Source: Turnera subulata (Eukaryota > Streptophyta > Magnoliopsida > Malpighiales > Passifloraceae). Taken from it: a DNA stretch of 64,000 nucleotides. Where the stretch lies: NCBI GenBank assembly GCA_028386065.3, contig JAKUCV010000214.1, positions 1,358 to 65,357 of the forward strand, in the 5' to 3' direction. Shown in pieces: positions 23,728 through 34,206 of this stretch; positions within the stretch are counted from its first letter, which is position 1, and every line of letters starts with the position of its first letter. A program made the position numbers and the translations under genes. The notes under the pieces were generated by a model, which saw only the letters and a program-made list of their open reading frames with translations, had not been told where the DNA came from and ran no database searches.

Positions 23728-24138
23728 ATGGCTGGCAGCCCACACACAGCCATGGACTCTCCACTGAGAACAAGAACGACCTCAGACTCGGAGGACAATA
23801 GCTGCATCGGCGGCAGAGCTTTCCAAACAAGCTCCGATGAAGAGGAACCTCCGAAGAAACGCTTCAAGACAAACATCGTCGGCCTCAAGGAGCATATGGT
23901 CGTCTCTCCAAGACGGCGGAAGAAACGCGCGAGCAAGGAAGAGCCTTCTACTAATAGGAAAGGCAAAGGAACGGCGCAGAGCAGCACTCCACTACAGACA
24001 CTTTCACAGCTGAACGGTTTCCTGAAGAAGGTCAGCTCTGCGGTGATGCAGATCGAAGTGGCGTGTATGGCACTCTCGTCCAACGTAGAAAACTTAAGGA
24101 AGCTTGTAAAGGATCTTGGGAAACAAGTAACTCCATAG
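23728..24138 (+). CDS. Basic, nuclear-signal-rich ORF in the antisense cassette (136 aa)
   Basis: An unbroken ORF of unknown function on the strand opposite to the host element. It has an acidic serine stretch (residues about 20-45, ending SSDEEEPPKKRFK), then a second basic cluster RRRKKRASK near residue 75. Both basic clusters look like nuclear localisation signals. The C-terminal third is predicted helical (LNGFLKKVSSAVMQIE). A TATAAAA at 23711 is only 17 bases upstream, so a transcript from it would more likely start translation at the internal Met 9 (23752). AATAAA at 24170 follows the stop. No family was recognised. It could be a LINE ORF1-like remnant, given the EEP piece downstream, but it has no zinc knuckle. 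Confidence 0.45.
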   Translation: MAGSPHTAMDSPLRTRTTSDSEDNSCIGGRAFQTSSDEEEPPKKRFKTNIVGLKEHMVVSPRRRKKRASKEEPSTNRKGKGTAQSSTPLQTLSQLNGFLKKVSSAVMQIEVACMALSSNVENLRKLVKDLGKQVTP

Positions 24139-24169
24139 AGTACTTCTTCTCCGATGTAAAACTATTATG

Positions 24170-24206
24170 AATAAATAAAATAAGTTTTCTTTTAAAATAA
24201 AACTCT
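24170..24206 (+). terminator. Poly(A)-signal-like cluster after the first cassette ORF
   Basis: AATAAATAAAATAAG at 24170, followed by a T-rich segment, 32 bases after the stop codon. It resembles a plant 3' processing region. Confidence 0.35.
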
Positions 24207-24225
24207 TGTTCAATTGTGAAAACGC

Positions 24226-24429
24226 ATGCCAACAGAAAAATTTAAAACATCACAACACAAAACAAAAACCATCAATAAGAATATAAAATCAAATATAAAT
24301 AAATTTAAAATTAAATCTCATGTAACAAAACCAAAATATAAAGAAGTTAAAACAGAAATATTTCATGATCGGCGTTCTAAATCGATCGTAGACATCCCCG
24401 ATCCCGAGAAACGTGTCACGTTCAACTAA
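24226..24429 (+). CDS. Small lysine-rich ORF in the cassette (67 aa)
   Basis: Open from 24226 to a stop at 24429. About a quarter of the residues are lysine, and the C-terminus reads DIPDPEKRVTFN. No family was recognised. It could be the remains of a longer coding region, because the following 200 bases stay GC-richer than the surroundings without an open frame of note. A chance ORF in A-rich DNA is a real alternative. Confidence 0.25.
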   Translation: MPTEKFKTSQHKTKTINKNIKSNINKFKIKSHVTKPKYKEVKTEIFHDRRSKSIVDIPDPEKRVTFN

Positions 24430-24874
24430 CGGTGATGTCGGTTAACCTCGTGAAGAAGATACCCGTTAGCCGGCAGGGCGATGATCACGGGTGCGTCCTG
24501 TGTCCCTCGAAAGAAACGTTACCCACTTGTTCAAAAATTCCGCATGAGCCAAAACGTCTGTCGAATCTTGTATCCCTCCACGATGTCCGAAACAGCTGTG
24601 AGCTTGTCGCGCATGTGCCCTAATCGAGATACGGCCCCATCCGTCTAGCCTCAACGGTCACGGATGCATGTGATAAAAGATGCAAGAAAAGATAACAAGA
24701 CCGTAGAAAGATAAGACAAGGTAGCCAGAGCGAAGAAAATCAAGAGATGGAAAAAGACTGAAAAACTCTGGCATGGGTCCGAAAAACGCGTAAAGCAATA
24801 AATGCAAGCAACGGTAAATCTTCAAAAAGCAAAATCTTGAAAATCAAAAACAATAAACACGCTCCCCATAAGTG

Positions 24875-24881
24875 TATAAAA
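24875..24881 (+). promoter_or_regulatory. TATA box before the second cassette ORF
   Basis: TATAAAA in the context AGTGTATAAAAGGAGCGG. A start about 30 bases downstream would leave an A-rich leader of about 85 bases before the ATG at 24988, a normal plant arrangement. Confidence 0.5.
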
Positions 24882-24987
24882 GGAGCGGCGAGGGGTAAAT
24901 CACCAAAAGCATTAAAGCAACAAAACTCTCAGAAAAAAAACAAAACCACAACGTTCCAAAAACAAAATCCCACACGTTCCATTCACG

Positions 24988-25347
24988 ATGCCTGCTCCAT
25001 CTTCAGTCTTCTTCGTCGAAGGTGCGAATCTCAGCAGGAGAAACCGTCTGGCGTACAGCATGGTCAATGAGCGTGCTGAAGAACTACCGAACGAGCTCGG
25101 TAGAATGCCACGCCTAGTCTTCGTCGACGAACTCTACTCGTCGCGGTTCTTCGTCACTCCAATGGAAGAGGTGTTCTTTCTAGAGGACCATGGGACACTG
25201 AGGACTTCCTACTACGGCTCAGCAAACTCCGTGATGTTCTTCATCTCGGATAGGCTTCAAGAGTTCAACTTGGAGTCCACTTGCCAAACTGTGGAGCAAG
25301 GCGCTTACTACCAGCTCGCAATGACAGCCCAGAGCATACCCGATTGA
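24988..25347 (+). CDS. Unrecognised 119 aa ORF in the cassette
   Basis: ATG at 24988 lies after an A-rich leader and a good TATA box. The product is mixed acidic/hydrophobic with segments such as RMPRLVFVDELYSSRFF and MEEVFFLEDHG, and has no signal peptide or membrane span. The composition is that of a real globular protein rather than random AT-rich DNA. I recognise no family. Its end overlaps, in another frame, the ORF that leads into the endonuclease piece (25281-25670). This arrangement may be an ORF1/ORF2-like overlap or the product of a frameshift. Confidence 0.4.
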   Translation: MPAPSSVFFVEGANLSRRNRLAYSMVNERAEELPNELGRMPRLVFVDELYSSRFFVTPMEEVFFLEDHGTLRTSYYGSANSVMFFISDRLQEFNLESTCQTVEQGAYYQLAMTAQSIPD

Positions 25348-25670
25348 CTCGGCTACCTCCAACCTGGCCAAAGGTACGGCTACTGGTGTGGAACTGCAGA
25401 GGAGTTGCAAGACGTGCACAGGAGTTCTCTCGCACTTTGAGGGACTTGAAGAACCAGTACAAGCCCAACATGGTCCTTCTGACGGAGACGCAGTGGCAAC
25501 CGCGAGACGATCACGGTCTGATTCCACTCCGATTCCCTCAAGCTAACCGGTTCGAGATTCCTGGCCAGCGCGACAGAGGCGGCATGTGGTTCTCTTGGAG
25601 TGACAGAGTCACGGTCAACGTCAATAGTGACGCAAACAGCTTCCGTGTCAACGTCGTTGCGAACCGTTGA
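25281..25670 (+). pseudogene. N-terminal half of an EEP (LINE-type) endonuclease domain
   Basis: The translation from about 25370 reads VRLLVWNCRGVARR, then LRDLKNQYKPNMVLLTETQ, then RGGMWFSWSD. Plant LINE ORF2 endonucleases show the same order: a WNCRG box with the metal-site Asn, a TET/MET box with the catalytic Glu, and a GG-aliphatic-W box. The usual domain is about 230 residues; only about 100 are present. The later Asp/His boxes and all of the reverse transcriptase are missing, so no activity is expected. It lies antisense to the LTR element carrying it. The upstream 25 codons of the open frame overlap the preceding ORF. Confidence 0.65.
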
Positions 25671-26004
25671 ATGTATTTTTATTTTTATAAAATATCAAAA
25701 ATCCATGTATTATTTCCCCTTTTTTATAAATTATCAATGTAATATTTCTATTTGCAATCAATATATTAATATTTTCCTTTGTATCCAAAGTATCAATATT
25801 ATTAATAATATTTGCAATTTCGCTTATTTATGGCATCATTACCTCTTATGTGTATGTTCCGCGACAGCTGGCGTCCCTCGACTGGATCCATAATGCACTA
25901 ACTAAATGATATAAATGCAAAATGATAAACATATGGAGCGAGCTATGCACAACAAACAAGCAAAATAATCGCCCAAGGACCTACAGCCCGCTCCGCTACC
26001 AAAA
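25671..26004. other. End of the internal region with primer-binding site on the minus strand
   Basis: AT-rich sequence (25671-25850), then GC-richer sequence to 26004. On the minus strand TTTTGGTAGCGGAGCGGGC begins immediately inside the LTR at 26004. Its 12-mer TGGTAGCGGAGC equals that of the Copia element at 15793. Confidence 0.6.
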
Positions 26005-29000
26005 TGAAACACCCTGACCTAAATTTACCCGACTAACAGTAATTACAGCTAACAGTACCACCACGTGGCCAACATATCATAAAAGCAAGAACACATATTA
26101 ATAAAAAGATAAATAGACAATCAAAATCACAATTACGTCACCTTGTGGGGACATCAACATTTGCACAGCGGAAGCATTTCTAGATATTCAGTAACATTTT
26201 ATATGCAAGACACAATGCATGCTATTGGATCCGAGTCTTGTCCGAGGTAACGCCACAGCCACCGGTATGCAAACCTAACCTGCAGGAACTGTGTGAGGGG
26301 TGAGACCAACCACTGTCTCACCGATAAACAAATAAACAACAGTATACATGCAACCGCAAATACACCCAAGCCAACACAGAAACAATAGAAGCACAGCAGC
26401 ACAATCATAGTATCGGTATCAACTTACCTGTACTAACTACACGTCAGACTTCTCATGGTTAAGCTAGTCTCATAAACTCACCAACACTTGACGATAGACT
26501 TACCAATTTTATTATTAGGGCCCTGTCACGTGATAAGTATCGGCCGTGCCTGGTAGCCAGGTTAGCTAACCCCAGGGTACTCCCCGTTAATCCATAAATG
26601 TCACAAATCATACCACAAATAACCGAGTCCCGCAGTCCTCGGCGGAAGTCCCGCAGTCCTTCCTATAACAAATCAACTGAGTCCCGCAGTCCTCAGCCGG
26701 GAGTCCACGCAGTCCTCCCTATCATATCACAAATCACAAGGCGACTACCATCTGGCCGTACCAATACCTGTCACGTGACAACCTAGATGTCTAGAAGTTA
26801 TTACAACTGTTTATTATTATTTCTTATTCCACTGTCCAACAGTAACTCATCATAATCACGTTCCCGAGCAGGCTCTCAGCCTCACAGCTCCTCTGGGAAT
26901 CCAGTCACAATGTCAAGATACCGGGTCACTATCACTATTAACTCAATATCTCGTATCTCGTATAGTCATCACAATATCCACATCAACCTCACAAGGTTCA
27001 ATAATCAATCACAGTAGTCATCAAACACATAACCATAATCACAATAGCAGCCAGCAATAACATGACAGGCACAACAAGATAACACATAAGAAAAATGATC
27101 AATCAAACATTCGGGGTACCACGGGCAGCATACCGAAGTTTATAAGTTTATATCCTCACCTGGTATTCCAGAAAATTGACATCCGATTAAGCCTCGATGT
27201 TCCTATATTTATAACAAAAATAATCACATATGATGCACAGATAGTAATGATCATGCATGATGCCGGTTTTAGAAATTATTATACGGCTTGTCTTATACCA
27301 AATCTAATTTTATTGTTTCCTTAATTTTCTTTAATATGAAATTAGCCTCTTTAATCGTTACACCAATTATCTTAATTTCGAATTAAAACCGAACCGAGCT
27401 TAAACCGAACCCGAGCATCCAAGCCGATATTCCGGCCCATTAGACGCTCGTGTCAAATACATACTCATTAGATATAACCATATATTTTTATAGTCAATGC
27501 TATTTTAGTCATTTAATATAATACAATAAATATAGGTATGCATGTAACCGATAGTGTAAAAATAATAATACCATTGTTACGTTAGTAAATTACTTCCGAT
27601 AAATTAACAATCCTGGCATAGCCATAAAATAGATTTTGTACGGCTTATGTAAAAGACTTATAAACATGTAGTTAAATCCAAATAGAATAATATCATTTTT
27701 AATCCGTAAATTAAATTGTTAATTTCTTAATTACATGTATATATATGCTAAAAGGGTAATTATTATAAAATGTATGTATGCTTAGTAAATCACTTGCGAC
27801 CGTATGTATGCGTATACATTTACATATATTTATAAAGACAACAACCGTAAATAAACTAACTTCATATTTATCATCATTTTAGTTTATAATTACCAAATTA
27901 TATTTATTTATACGTAATCCTTTATAATGTAAATTCAATTTTAGATATAGGTAAGAAAATTAAGAATTAAGTCGGTAAAACATTTAGCCCAACGGAGAAT
28001 AGTACTAATATTAACTTGATTCTAGAAATTAAACAAGCATAAAATAAATTTATTGGTTATTATAAATTAACTTAATTAATTGCTTAATTAATCGCCGTTT
28101 TAATTGTTCGAGTCCGTTAATATAGCTCGAGCTCGTTTAGTGATGCACATGGATAGTCCAAGGGTCCGGGGTTTTACCCAAAGTCCATTTCCGGCTCGCC
28201 GGAGAATTCCCGAGGCTGCCGGAACCTCGCCGGATTCCGGCCAGGCACTGTTCACGCAGGCAATAACATCCCTAAATCCACCACACAGTCCATCATCAAC
28301 ACGTCCGTCCCAAGAGCAACATCTCCACTGCCTTTTTGAAGCTCGCCGACAACAATAACACAAACCCCACTGACGACTATCCATCACCCACGGCCAACAC
28401 CACCACGGAAATCACCCACAATCCACAACCATCAACACATCATCACAGCGACCACGCGGCCACAACAGAAAGCCATAACTAAACAAACACAACAAGCCAA
28501 GACCCGATCAGTTAAACCAAAACTGAATCGGATTAGAGGAAGAAAGAAGAGACAACAAAAGGGAAGAGGACAGGGATTGTTGTGGGTCTTACCCACGCAG
28601 CGGCGCGGGTTGCAGAAGGAAGGAGGAGATCAACGGCGTCAGGTGCTTCGAGGAGGAGGAGGAAGATGTGAGGTGGCGGCGCGGTGCTGGGCTGGACTCG
28701 TTGGACGCGAGCAGAGCAGGGGTGGTGACGGCTTAGAGAGAAGAGGAAGAGCAGCAGCGGCCGGGTTGATGGTCTCGGGTGGCAGCGCGTGCAGGTGGAG
28801 GGGAAAGGCAGATCGGAGGTGGAGGCAGCGTTAGGCGGCTTCGGCGAGGAGAAGGAGAGCGAGGCGAGGCGGCACTTGATGGGAAGGAAACGGCGGCCTC
28901 GACAGCGAAGGAGGAGGAAGGGGATGCAGGGAGAGGGCGATGGTGGCGATGGCGACTAGAGGAGGAGAAAACAGGGCAAGGGCGGCGACGGTTGAGCAAG

Positions 29001-29675
29001 GGGCAGAGGTCGCGGCTGCTGGTGCTGGTTGGGCTGAAAGCGGCGAGGGCGTGGAGGAAGAGAAGAGGAAGAGGGAAAAGAAGGGGAACAGCTGGGTTCG
29101 GCCGGTAATGCCTAGAGGAGAAGATAAGGAAAAGGAAAAAAAATATAGGAGGAGACAAGAGGAGTGGCCGGCAGGAGAAAAATCAGGGGAGACAAAGGGT
29201 AGTGGGTGGAAAAGGAGAAGGAAAAAGAAAGAATAAAAAAAAAGAAAATATCTATCAATAATTGTAGGTTTAGGCAGAAAAATCTGAGCCAGCAAAAGAC
29301 CTATATGCCCTTCATGCTTCTCTTGTGTTCCAAAATATCCTAGGGGCATAATCGTCTTTTCGAAATTCCGTCCCAGTCCGAAAATACAACTTGGGCTCGG
29401 AAAATCCGTTTAATTCCCCTGAGCGTTGTCCAAGTCTCGGAATTGAAAGTCGAGGCTCGGTTAGCCGTGTAGAATTCCCGAAAGTTAATTCCGAGGCTCG
29501 AAGATACTCCAGACGTCGTATATCCTTGGCAATCGAAAGGAAGCTCGGTTACTCCTGGTAAAACTCGGAAAACTCGGTGCGGTAGAATTCACGGTTACAA
29601 CGATAAAATCTATTTACCGTTGTAAGAGTTAAAATGACTCGGTAAAATCTCAGAAGTTTTACCCGGGTCGTTACA
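26005..29675 (-). repeat. 5' LTR of the 9 kb element, full length
   Basis: 3671 bp with TGAAACACCC and GGGTCGTTACA ends. It contains the 26246-26987 segment missing in the partner, including a minisatellite with the word GTCCCGCAGTCCT (26625-26730). It also has an AT-rich part (27700-28090), a GC-rich part with the CGGCGCGGGTTGCA motif shared with the solo LTR family (28600), and a purine-rich part. Confidence 0.9.
26625..26735. repeat. Minisatellite of GAGTCCCGCAGTCCTC units inside the LTR
   Basis: Four imperfect units of GTCCCGCAGTCCT(C/T) with spacers CCTATAACA or CCTATCATA. It lies in the position taken by GGGAT palindromes in the solo LTRs and by the 66 bp repeat at 8320. Confidence 0.8.
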
Positions 29676-30339
29676 GTATTTATTTTCAGAGTAAGTTTTT
29701 ATGATTATATATTTTCTGGGAAATAACATATGGCATATAATTAATATATATATATTTGGTAAATGACAATATTTGGTAATTATATTATGATAAATAGTTT
29801 TATTAAAAAATGTAATATTTTAGAAAATATAAATATACATATGTTATCTTTTTCAGAAAATTATGGTGAATATATTTTGGGAGGTATAATTAATTTATGA
29901 AAATATTTTTAAGAATTTTAATTAAAGTACGGTACCGAAATTATATTCGGATATACGTACGGTATTATATTTTTGGTAAAAGTTGATAATAACGGATATG
30001 AACCGGGATGGGTATAATTCGCAGTTTGGCATCATAGTATACTGATTATGTGCATTTATGTGTATATATGGTTTTGTTGTATAGGTTTGGATATCGGGCA
30101 GTTTCCCGAGGAGCCGGCGTCGGACCGGTCATTGTTTCCGGAGTTGAGTAATCGGCCAAGGTGAGGATGGATTTCCTTCAATATGTGCCTGTATTACTCG
30201 GTATATTGTGTTTGTTGGTTATTGCATTGTTGAGTATTGTGTTGCTGTGGTTTGTTTCGGGATGTTTATCTCATATTGGTTTTTGAACGTTTATCCTTGA
30301 GTCGTTTTGGCACTAAATAAAATGGAATAATTAATGAAT

Positions 30340-30625
30340 TGTGACAAGGATGTCGATCCTTGGTATTTTGGACAGGGATGTCTATCCCGGTATTTTGGTT
30401 AGGGATGTCGATCCCTACGATTTGATTTTGATGACGATAATATAATTGTCACGTGGTAAGTAGTGGTACGACTCGATGGTTTAAGACTGTTTCGTGGTGG
30501 CCATGACCTGGGTTCTTGATAAGCATGTCTATGCTTGGGATGTCTATCCCGTGATTATTTTTGGGATGTCTATCCCTGGGTTCGTATTTTTGGGATGTCG
30601 ATCCCTGGGTTCTCTGATTTGGTCT
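30340..30625. repeat. Array of GGGATGTCGATCCC-type palindromes inside the solo LTR
   Basis: Several copies of GGGATGTCGATCCC, GGGATGTCTATCCC and GGATGTCGATCC are separated by 10-25 bases. Each can form a short hairpin with a four-base loop. Confidence 0.8.
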
Positions 30626-31149
30626 GGCACCCGGAATGTGTTGATAACCAGGTCTGACCCTAGCTTATCCGTGACGGGGCCTGGAAAGATAAAATTGGAA
30701 ATAATTGGATTTTTACTTGAGTCTTTTGGTTTTTGCCTGTTTTTGACTTGAGTAATTTCAGTGTTCATATTGATTGTCTTTCCTTCGTCGGTGAGCACTT
30801 CGGACTCACCCCTCACCTGCGGGCTTTCATCCCGTAGGATGGGTTATTTGTGGTACAGGATTGATGCATTCCAGACAGGCTGCGGCATTATCCCTTGGAC
30901 AGGGCTTGGATCCATAGTTTGCATCCATGTCGCTTACAGTGTTTAGTGAGTTGTTAAGTCTTCCGCTGTGAATTGTTTTTACTATTATTGGGCCATTGGG
31001 CCGGGCTGAGTTATTTTTGTTGTTTTTATTATGGGCTGTTGAGCCCGGATATCTGTTGTATACACTGTATGCTGGGCTTTGTTGGGTTGGGTTGTTACAG
31101 TTCCGGCACGTGTTTACTGTGTACGGTAAATATGGGTCGGGGCGTTTCA

Positions 31150-32390
31150 GCCTATCCATCTAACTTGGAATTCCAAGAGTCAACAAAAGAGCAAGCTTTG
31201 AGACTCATACGTCACTTCCTAAAAAGGCCTGATCTTAACTTGATTGAGTAACTTCATACCAATATGGCCTTAAAAGCATGATGATGATGATGGAAGAATC
31301 ATTGGAATGAAGGAGGACTTGATGGTTTCCAATAGAAACTTGAAGGGGTGATACAAATGCAAAAAGAGCATGGACATATTATTGGCTAAGGCCAGAGAGT
31401 CTTCTTACTATCATCCACCACCTGCTGCCACTCCACAAGAAGAAGAATCTATTGCCCATTAAACCGGATTTGACTCCTTCTTATCTATTGCTCTTTAGAT
31501 TCATGCATTCCCATATCATATACATAATTTTAATTGCTTGTTTGGATTTTACATTATTTTTATGTGCATATTATGTTGATTGTTGTATTTTTTTTTTAGT
31601 ATTATGCTACACATTCTACTATCTATGGTAATATATATGTGCTAATTGGTTTTATCCATGTAAAATAGGGGATATACCATTAATGAGCTTTTTGAGCTCT
31701 TAGTTGATACTTTTAGAAAAATTATTATTGAGTCACTATTACTGCATCATATTATTTTGACATTCTGATTTATTATTTATATCGTTGTTGATGTCATATA
31801 TTTATATTTGCTTGTTGACTGATACTTTGAGTTGATTTTTGGCACGATTGATGCCAAAACGTGAGTATTTTCACTTGGTTGAGTTATTAACACCTTTATG
31901 CAGAAATTTTGATCGTCCTCTTTTAGCTCACTTCCGATTTATCTTATATAGAGAAGATCAATATTGAGCTCTAAATTTTATAACTCTGAAGATGTTTATC
32001 CTGCTAGTTGCTTAAGGTGTTAATGCATTTTCGTTGCAGGTCTATGGTTATCCCTTTGTGTTGCGATTTGGCCTGAGACATGGCAAAAAGGGATACAATC
32101 AGACTAACGTTGTTTGTTGACATTTCTATTGACCATACTTTATTACCATGTTTTGTTGTTGATTTTTTGCTGGAATATAGTATCTTGATCTATTTTGGCT
32201 TATCTTAGTACTTCACACTTGGTCATATTAGCTTTTTGAGATGCCAAAAGGGGGAGAAATAGTGTTGCGTGATTGCAAAAATATTTTAGATAGGGGGAGC
32301 ATGCATTAAGGGGGGAGCATTTGTGCAAAACTGATTTCAAAAGTTATTATCTTTTCACGCAAAGTTTGTCAACAACAAAAAGTGAGAGAA
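31150..32390 (+). other. 3' interior of the Copia element with multiple polypurine words
   Basis: No domain was recognised in 31155-32200. Between 32240 and 32320 three purine words (AAAAGGGGGAGAAA, AGGGGGAGCATGC, GGGGGGAGCAT) occur, as known for SIRE-like Copia elements. The last, weak one (AAAAAGTGAGAGAA) abuts the 3' LTR. Confidence 0.6.
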
Positions 32391-34206
32391 TGTTGGCCTA
32401 AGGTTGGATTAGCATGTGCTTTGTGTTAATCATTTTCTATAATCCTAATTAAGTATGCTAACCGAGATAATTGATTATGTGTGGATTAGTGTTTGATTTT
32501 GTGTAAATCATATTTATTAATCCTCTTTATTCATTAGTCATGTTTTGATGCTAACAAACTTTGAGTTTCAGATTTATATATTAAATCAAAGCATGCATGT
32601 GATACTTTTGTGTAGTAGATATGTCTCTTTCAAGTCTTGTTACATATGCATCCATCCTAGACTCTATATTATATTATATATTAAACAAGCTAACTAGGTT
32701 TTGATTATGACAAATCTATGTGTAGCATGTGTTGTGCCTAACCATGTATTGCAGCTCATTTGAGGAGCCTCCAACCCGTGGTCAAACATCACAATCAAGC
32801 CTTGAAAGATGAGTGAGTGGGATTGGTTTCGGAGCATGAGATGTCGCTTTCAAAGTGCAAACTCCCATGCCACTCATGTTTGTTTAATCCTTAATGGCAT
32901 TGGTCAACAAACCTAGTACTTACCATTTTTGGGGATTGATTCTGTGATAAAAGCAACCTTAAACAAATCAAAAGGCAGCTGAATTCAAACTTCCTAGGAC
33001 CAACCTAGGACTATGCTAAACAATGTCATCAATGGTTAAAAAGCTGCAGTCTGATGGGTCTCGTGCTAAAGCGTGAAAGGGGCAACAGGGAAGAAGAATG
33101 TTGACACTCTGGCACCTCTAACAACAAAACGGGCTGGAATGAAAGGGACTCCTAACGGATTCAAATTGATTCAACCAAGTCCCACATGGAAATGCCAACC
33201 CTGGACTTTACAAAAGCTACTGAAAAGTTGATGACCTGGCGTCTTCCATGAAAAAATCTGACAGTGACAAGAGATTAATGATAGTTGGCTTTCTTTGATC
33301 TTTGTGTCAAGCTAACCTATTACTAAGAAGTCAAAGCAACCTAGTATTCTATACTTTTGGAACTACACAGGATGATTCAAACAAGTTGTAGCTTCCTTTC
33401 TTAACGTTCATATCAAATCAGCATGTGCGCAAAAACCTTGATCTTCACAAAAAGATGCTGAATGATAGTGACTACTCAGGAGATTTGAACGTTGCGGTGC
33501 CTTTCATGCCAGAACTCGATACAACTGACAGTGACACATAGTTGTTACTCTTGGAGGCTTCTTTCCCCTTGCCTCTATATAAGGAAGACTGATTGATGAA
33601 GAATGGAAGAGCTGCCAATGGAGAAAGAAGTGAGAAATTAGCATCAGCTCTCCTCCTAAACTTGAGAGTGTTCAAAGATCCTTCATTGTGCATTACTTGT
33701 AAATCTCTTGAGTGAGTCACTCATGAAGATATCTTGAGAGAGAGTAGCTTTGAGAGAAGATTTGCAAGTTGCACCTTAGAAAAACTTGTGAAAGATAGGC
33801 TTTGTTGGTTTAACATATGAAGAATCCAATTGAGTGAGGTAGGATAGGGGATATCTTACTGGGAAACTAAGAGCAAAGCCTGGATTAGCTTTGTAGGTAT
33901 GAGAGGTTAGAGGTTAGCCTAGGTAAAACCTTGTATTATAGGTTATTGGTTGATCCCGTAAAAATCAAGGTTAGTGAAGGTTAGAAATCTCAAGGTAGAC
34001 TCCTTGAGTAGTGAAGGTAGTCCTGTGTGGCGAACCACTATAAATCCTTTGTGCCAATATCTCTAACCCTCTCTTTAATTGTGCTTTAGTGTGTTCATAA
34101 TTTTTCAGATTTAGATACAAAGTTGATTTGGCATTAGTGACGCCAAATCGGCGATTAAGCGAAAAGGGGCAAATTCACCCCTCCTCTTAGCCACTTTGGA
34201 CCTACA
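32391..34206 (+). repeat. 3' LTR of the Copia element
   Basis: 1816 bp, TGTTGGCC to GGACCTACA, with a TATA box at 33576-33582. It differs from the 5' LTR by scattered substitutions and a short replaced segment near 33690-33760. Confidence 0.93.

Larger units (their letters stand above)
20669..29675 (-). mobile_element. Intact-ended, non-autonomous 9 kb LTR retrotransposon with an antisense ORF cassette
   Basis: LTR copies lie at 20669-23566 and 26005-29675. The element begins TGAAACACCCTGACC and ends GGGTCGTTACA, with the target duplication GTATT (20664-20668 and 29676-29680). On the minus strand the polypurine AAGGTGGGTAGAT abuts the LTR at 23566, and TGGTAGCGGAGC abuts the other LTR at 26004. 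The sense strand is therefore minus, and 26005-29675 is the 5' LTR. The minus-strand bases just inside 23567 still encode FGDEILLR, a phrase typical of the polyprotein end of Ty3/gypsy Tekay-like elements. No gag, protease, RT or integrase was found in the 2.4 kb interior. Large LTRs with a gene-poor interior fit the LARD concept. Confidence 0.92.
19250..31149 (+). mobile_element. Solo LTR nested in the Copia element, itself interrupted
   Basis: It starts TGTAACAGCCCGGGTAAAAA at 19250 and ends GGGTCGGGGCGTTTCA at 31149. The flanking pentamers are GACTA and GCCTA, a target duplication with one change. Without the nested 20669-29675 element and its duplicated GTATT, the LTR is about 2.89 kb, the size of its sisters at 4013 and 7752 but in opposite orientation. 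Left arm (19250-20668): terminus, purine tract, GC-rich and AT-rich parts. Right arm (29681-31149): AT-rich part, GGGAT palindromes (30340-30620), CATCCCGTAGGATG block and terminus. Confidence 0.9.
14001..34206 (+). mobile_element. Copia-type LTR retrotransposon, degenerate, carrying nested insertions
   Basis: The two LTRs (14001-15790 and 32391-34206) begin TGTTGGCCTAAGG and end TGGACCTACA. The target duplication ATTAT occupies 13996-14000 and 34207-34211. A primer-binding-like TGGTAGCGGAGCC follows the 5' LTR at 15793. Repeated GGGGGAG polypurine words (32240-32320) precede the 3' LTR, a trait known from SIRE/Maximus-type Copia elements. Its own interior is about 4.7 kb: 15791-19249 plus 31155-32390. 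It holds gag-like, protease-like and RT/RNase H remains, all broken by stops. The integrase and most of the RT are missing. The solo LTR 19250-31149 interrupts it. Confidence 0.93.

Noticed and set aside
23703..24083. 126-codon minus-strand ORF in the sense direction of the 9 kb element
   Set aside because: Shadow of the plus-strand 136 aa ORF; composition is Ser/Leu/Val-rich without gag or pol motifs.
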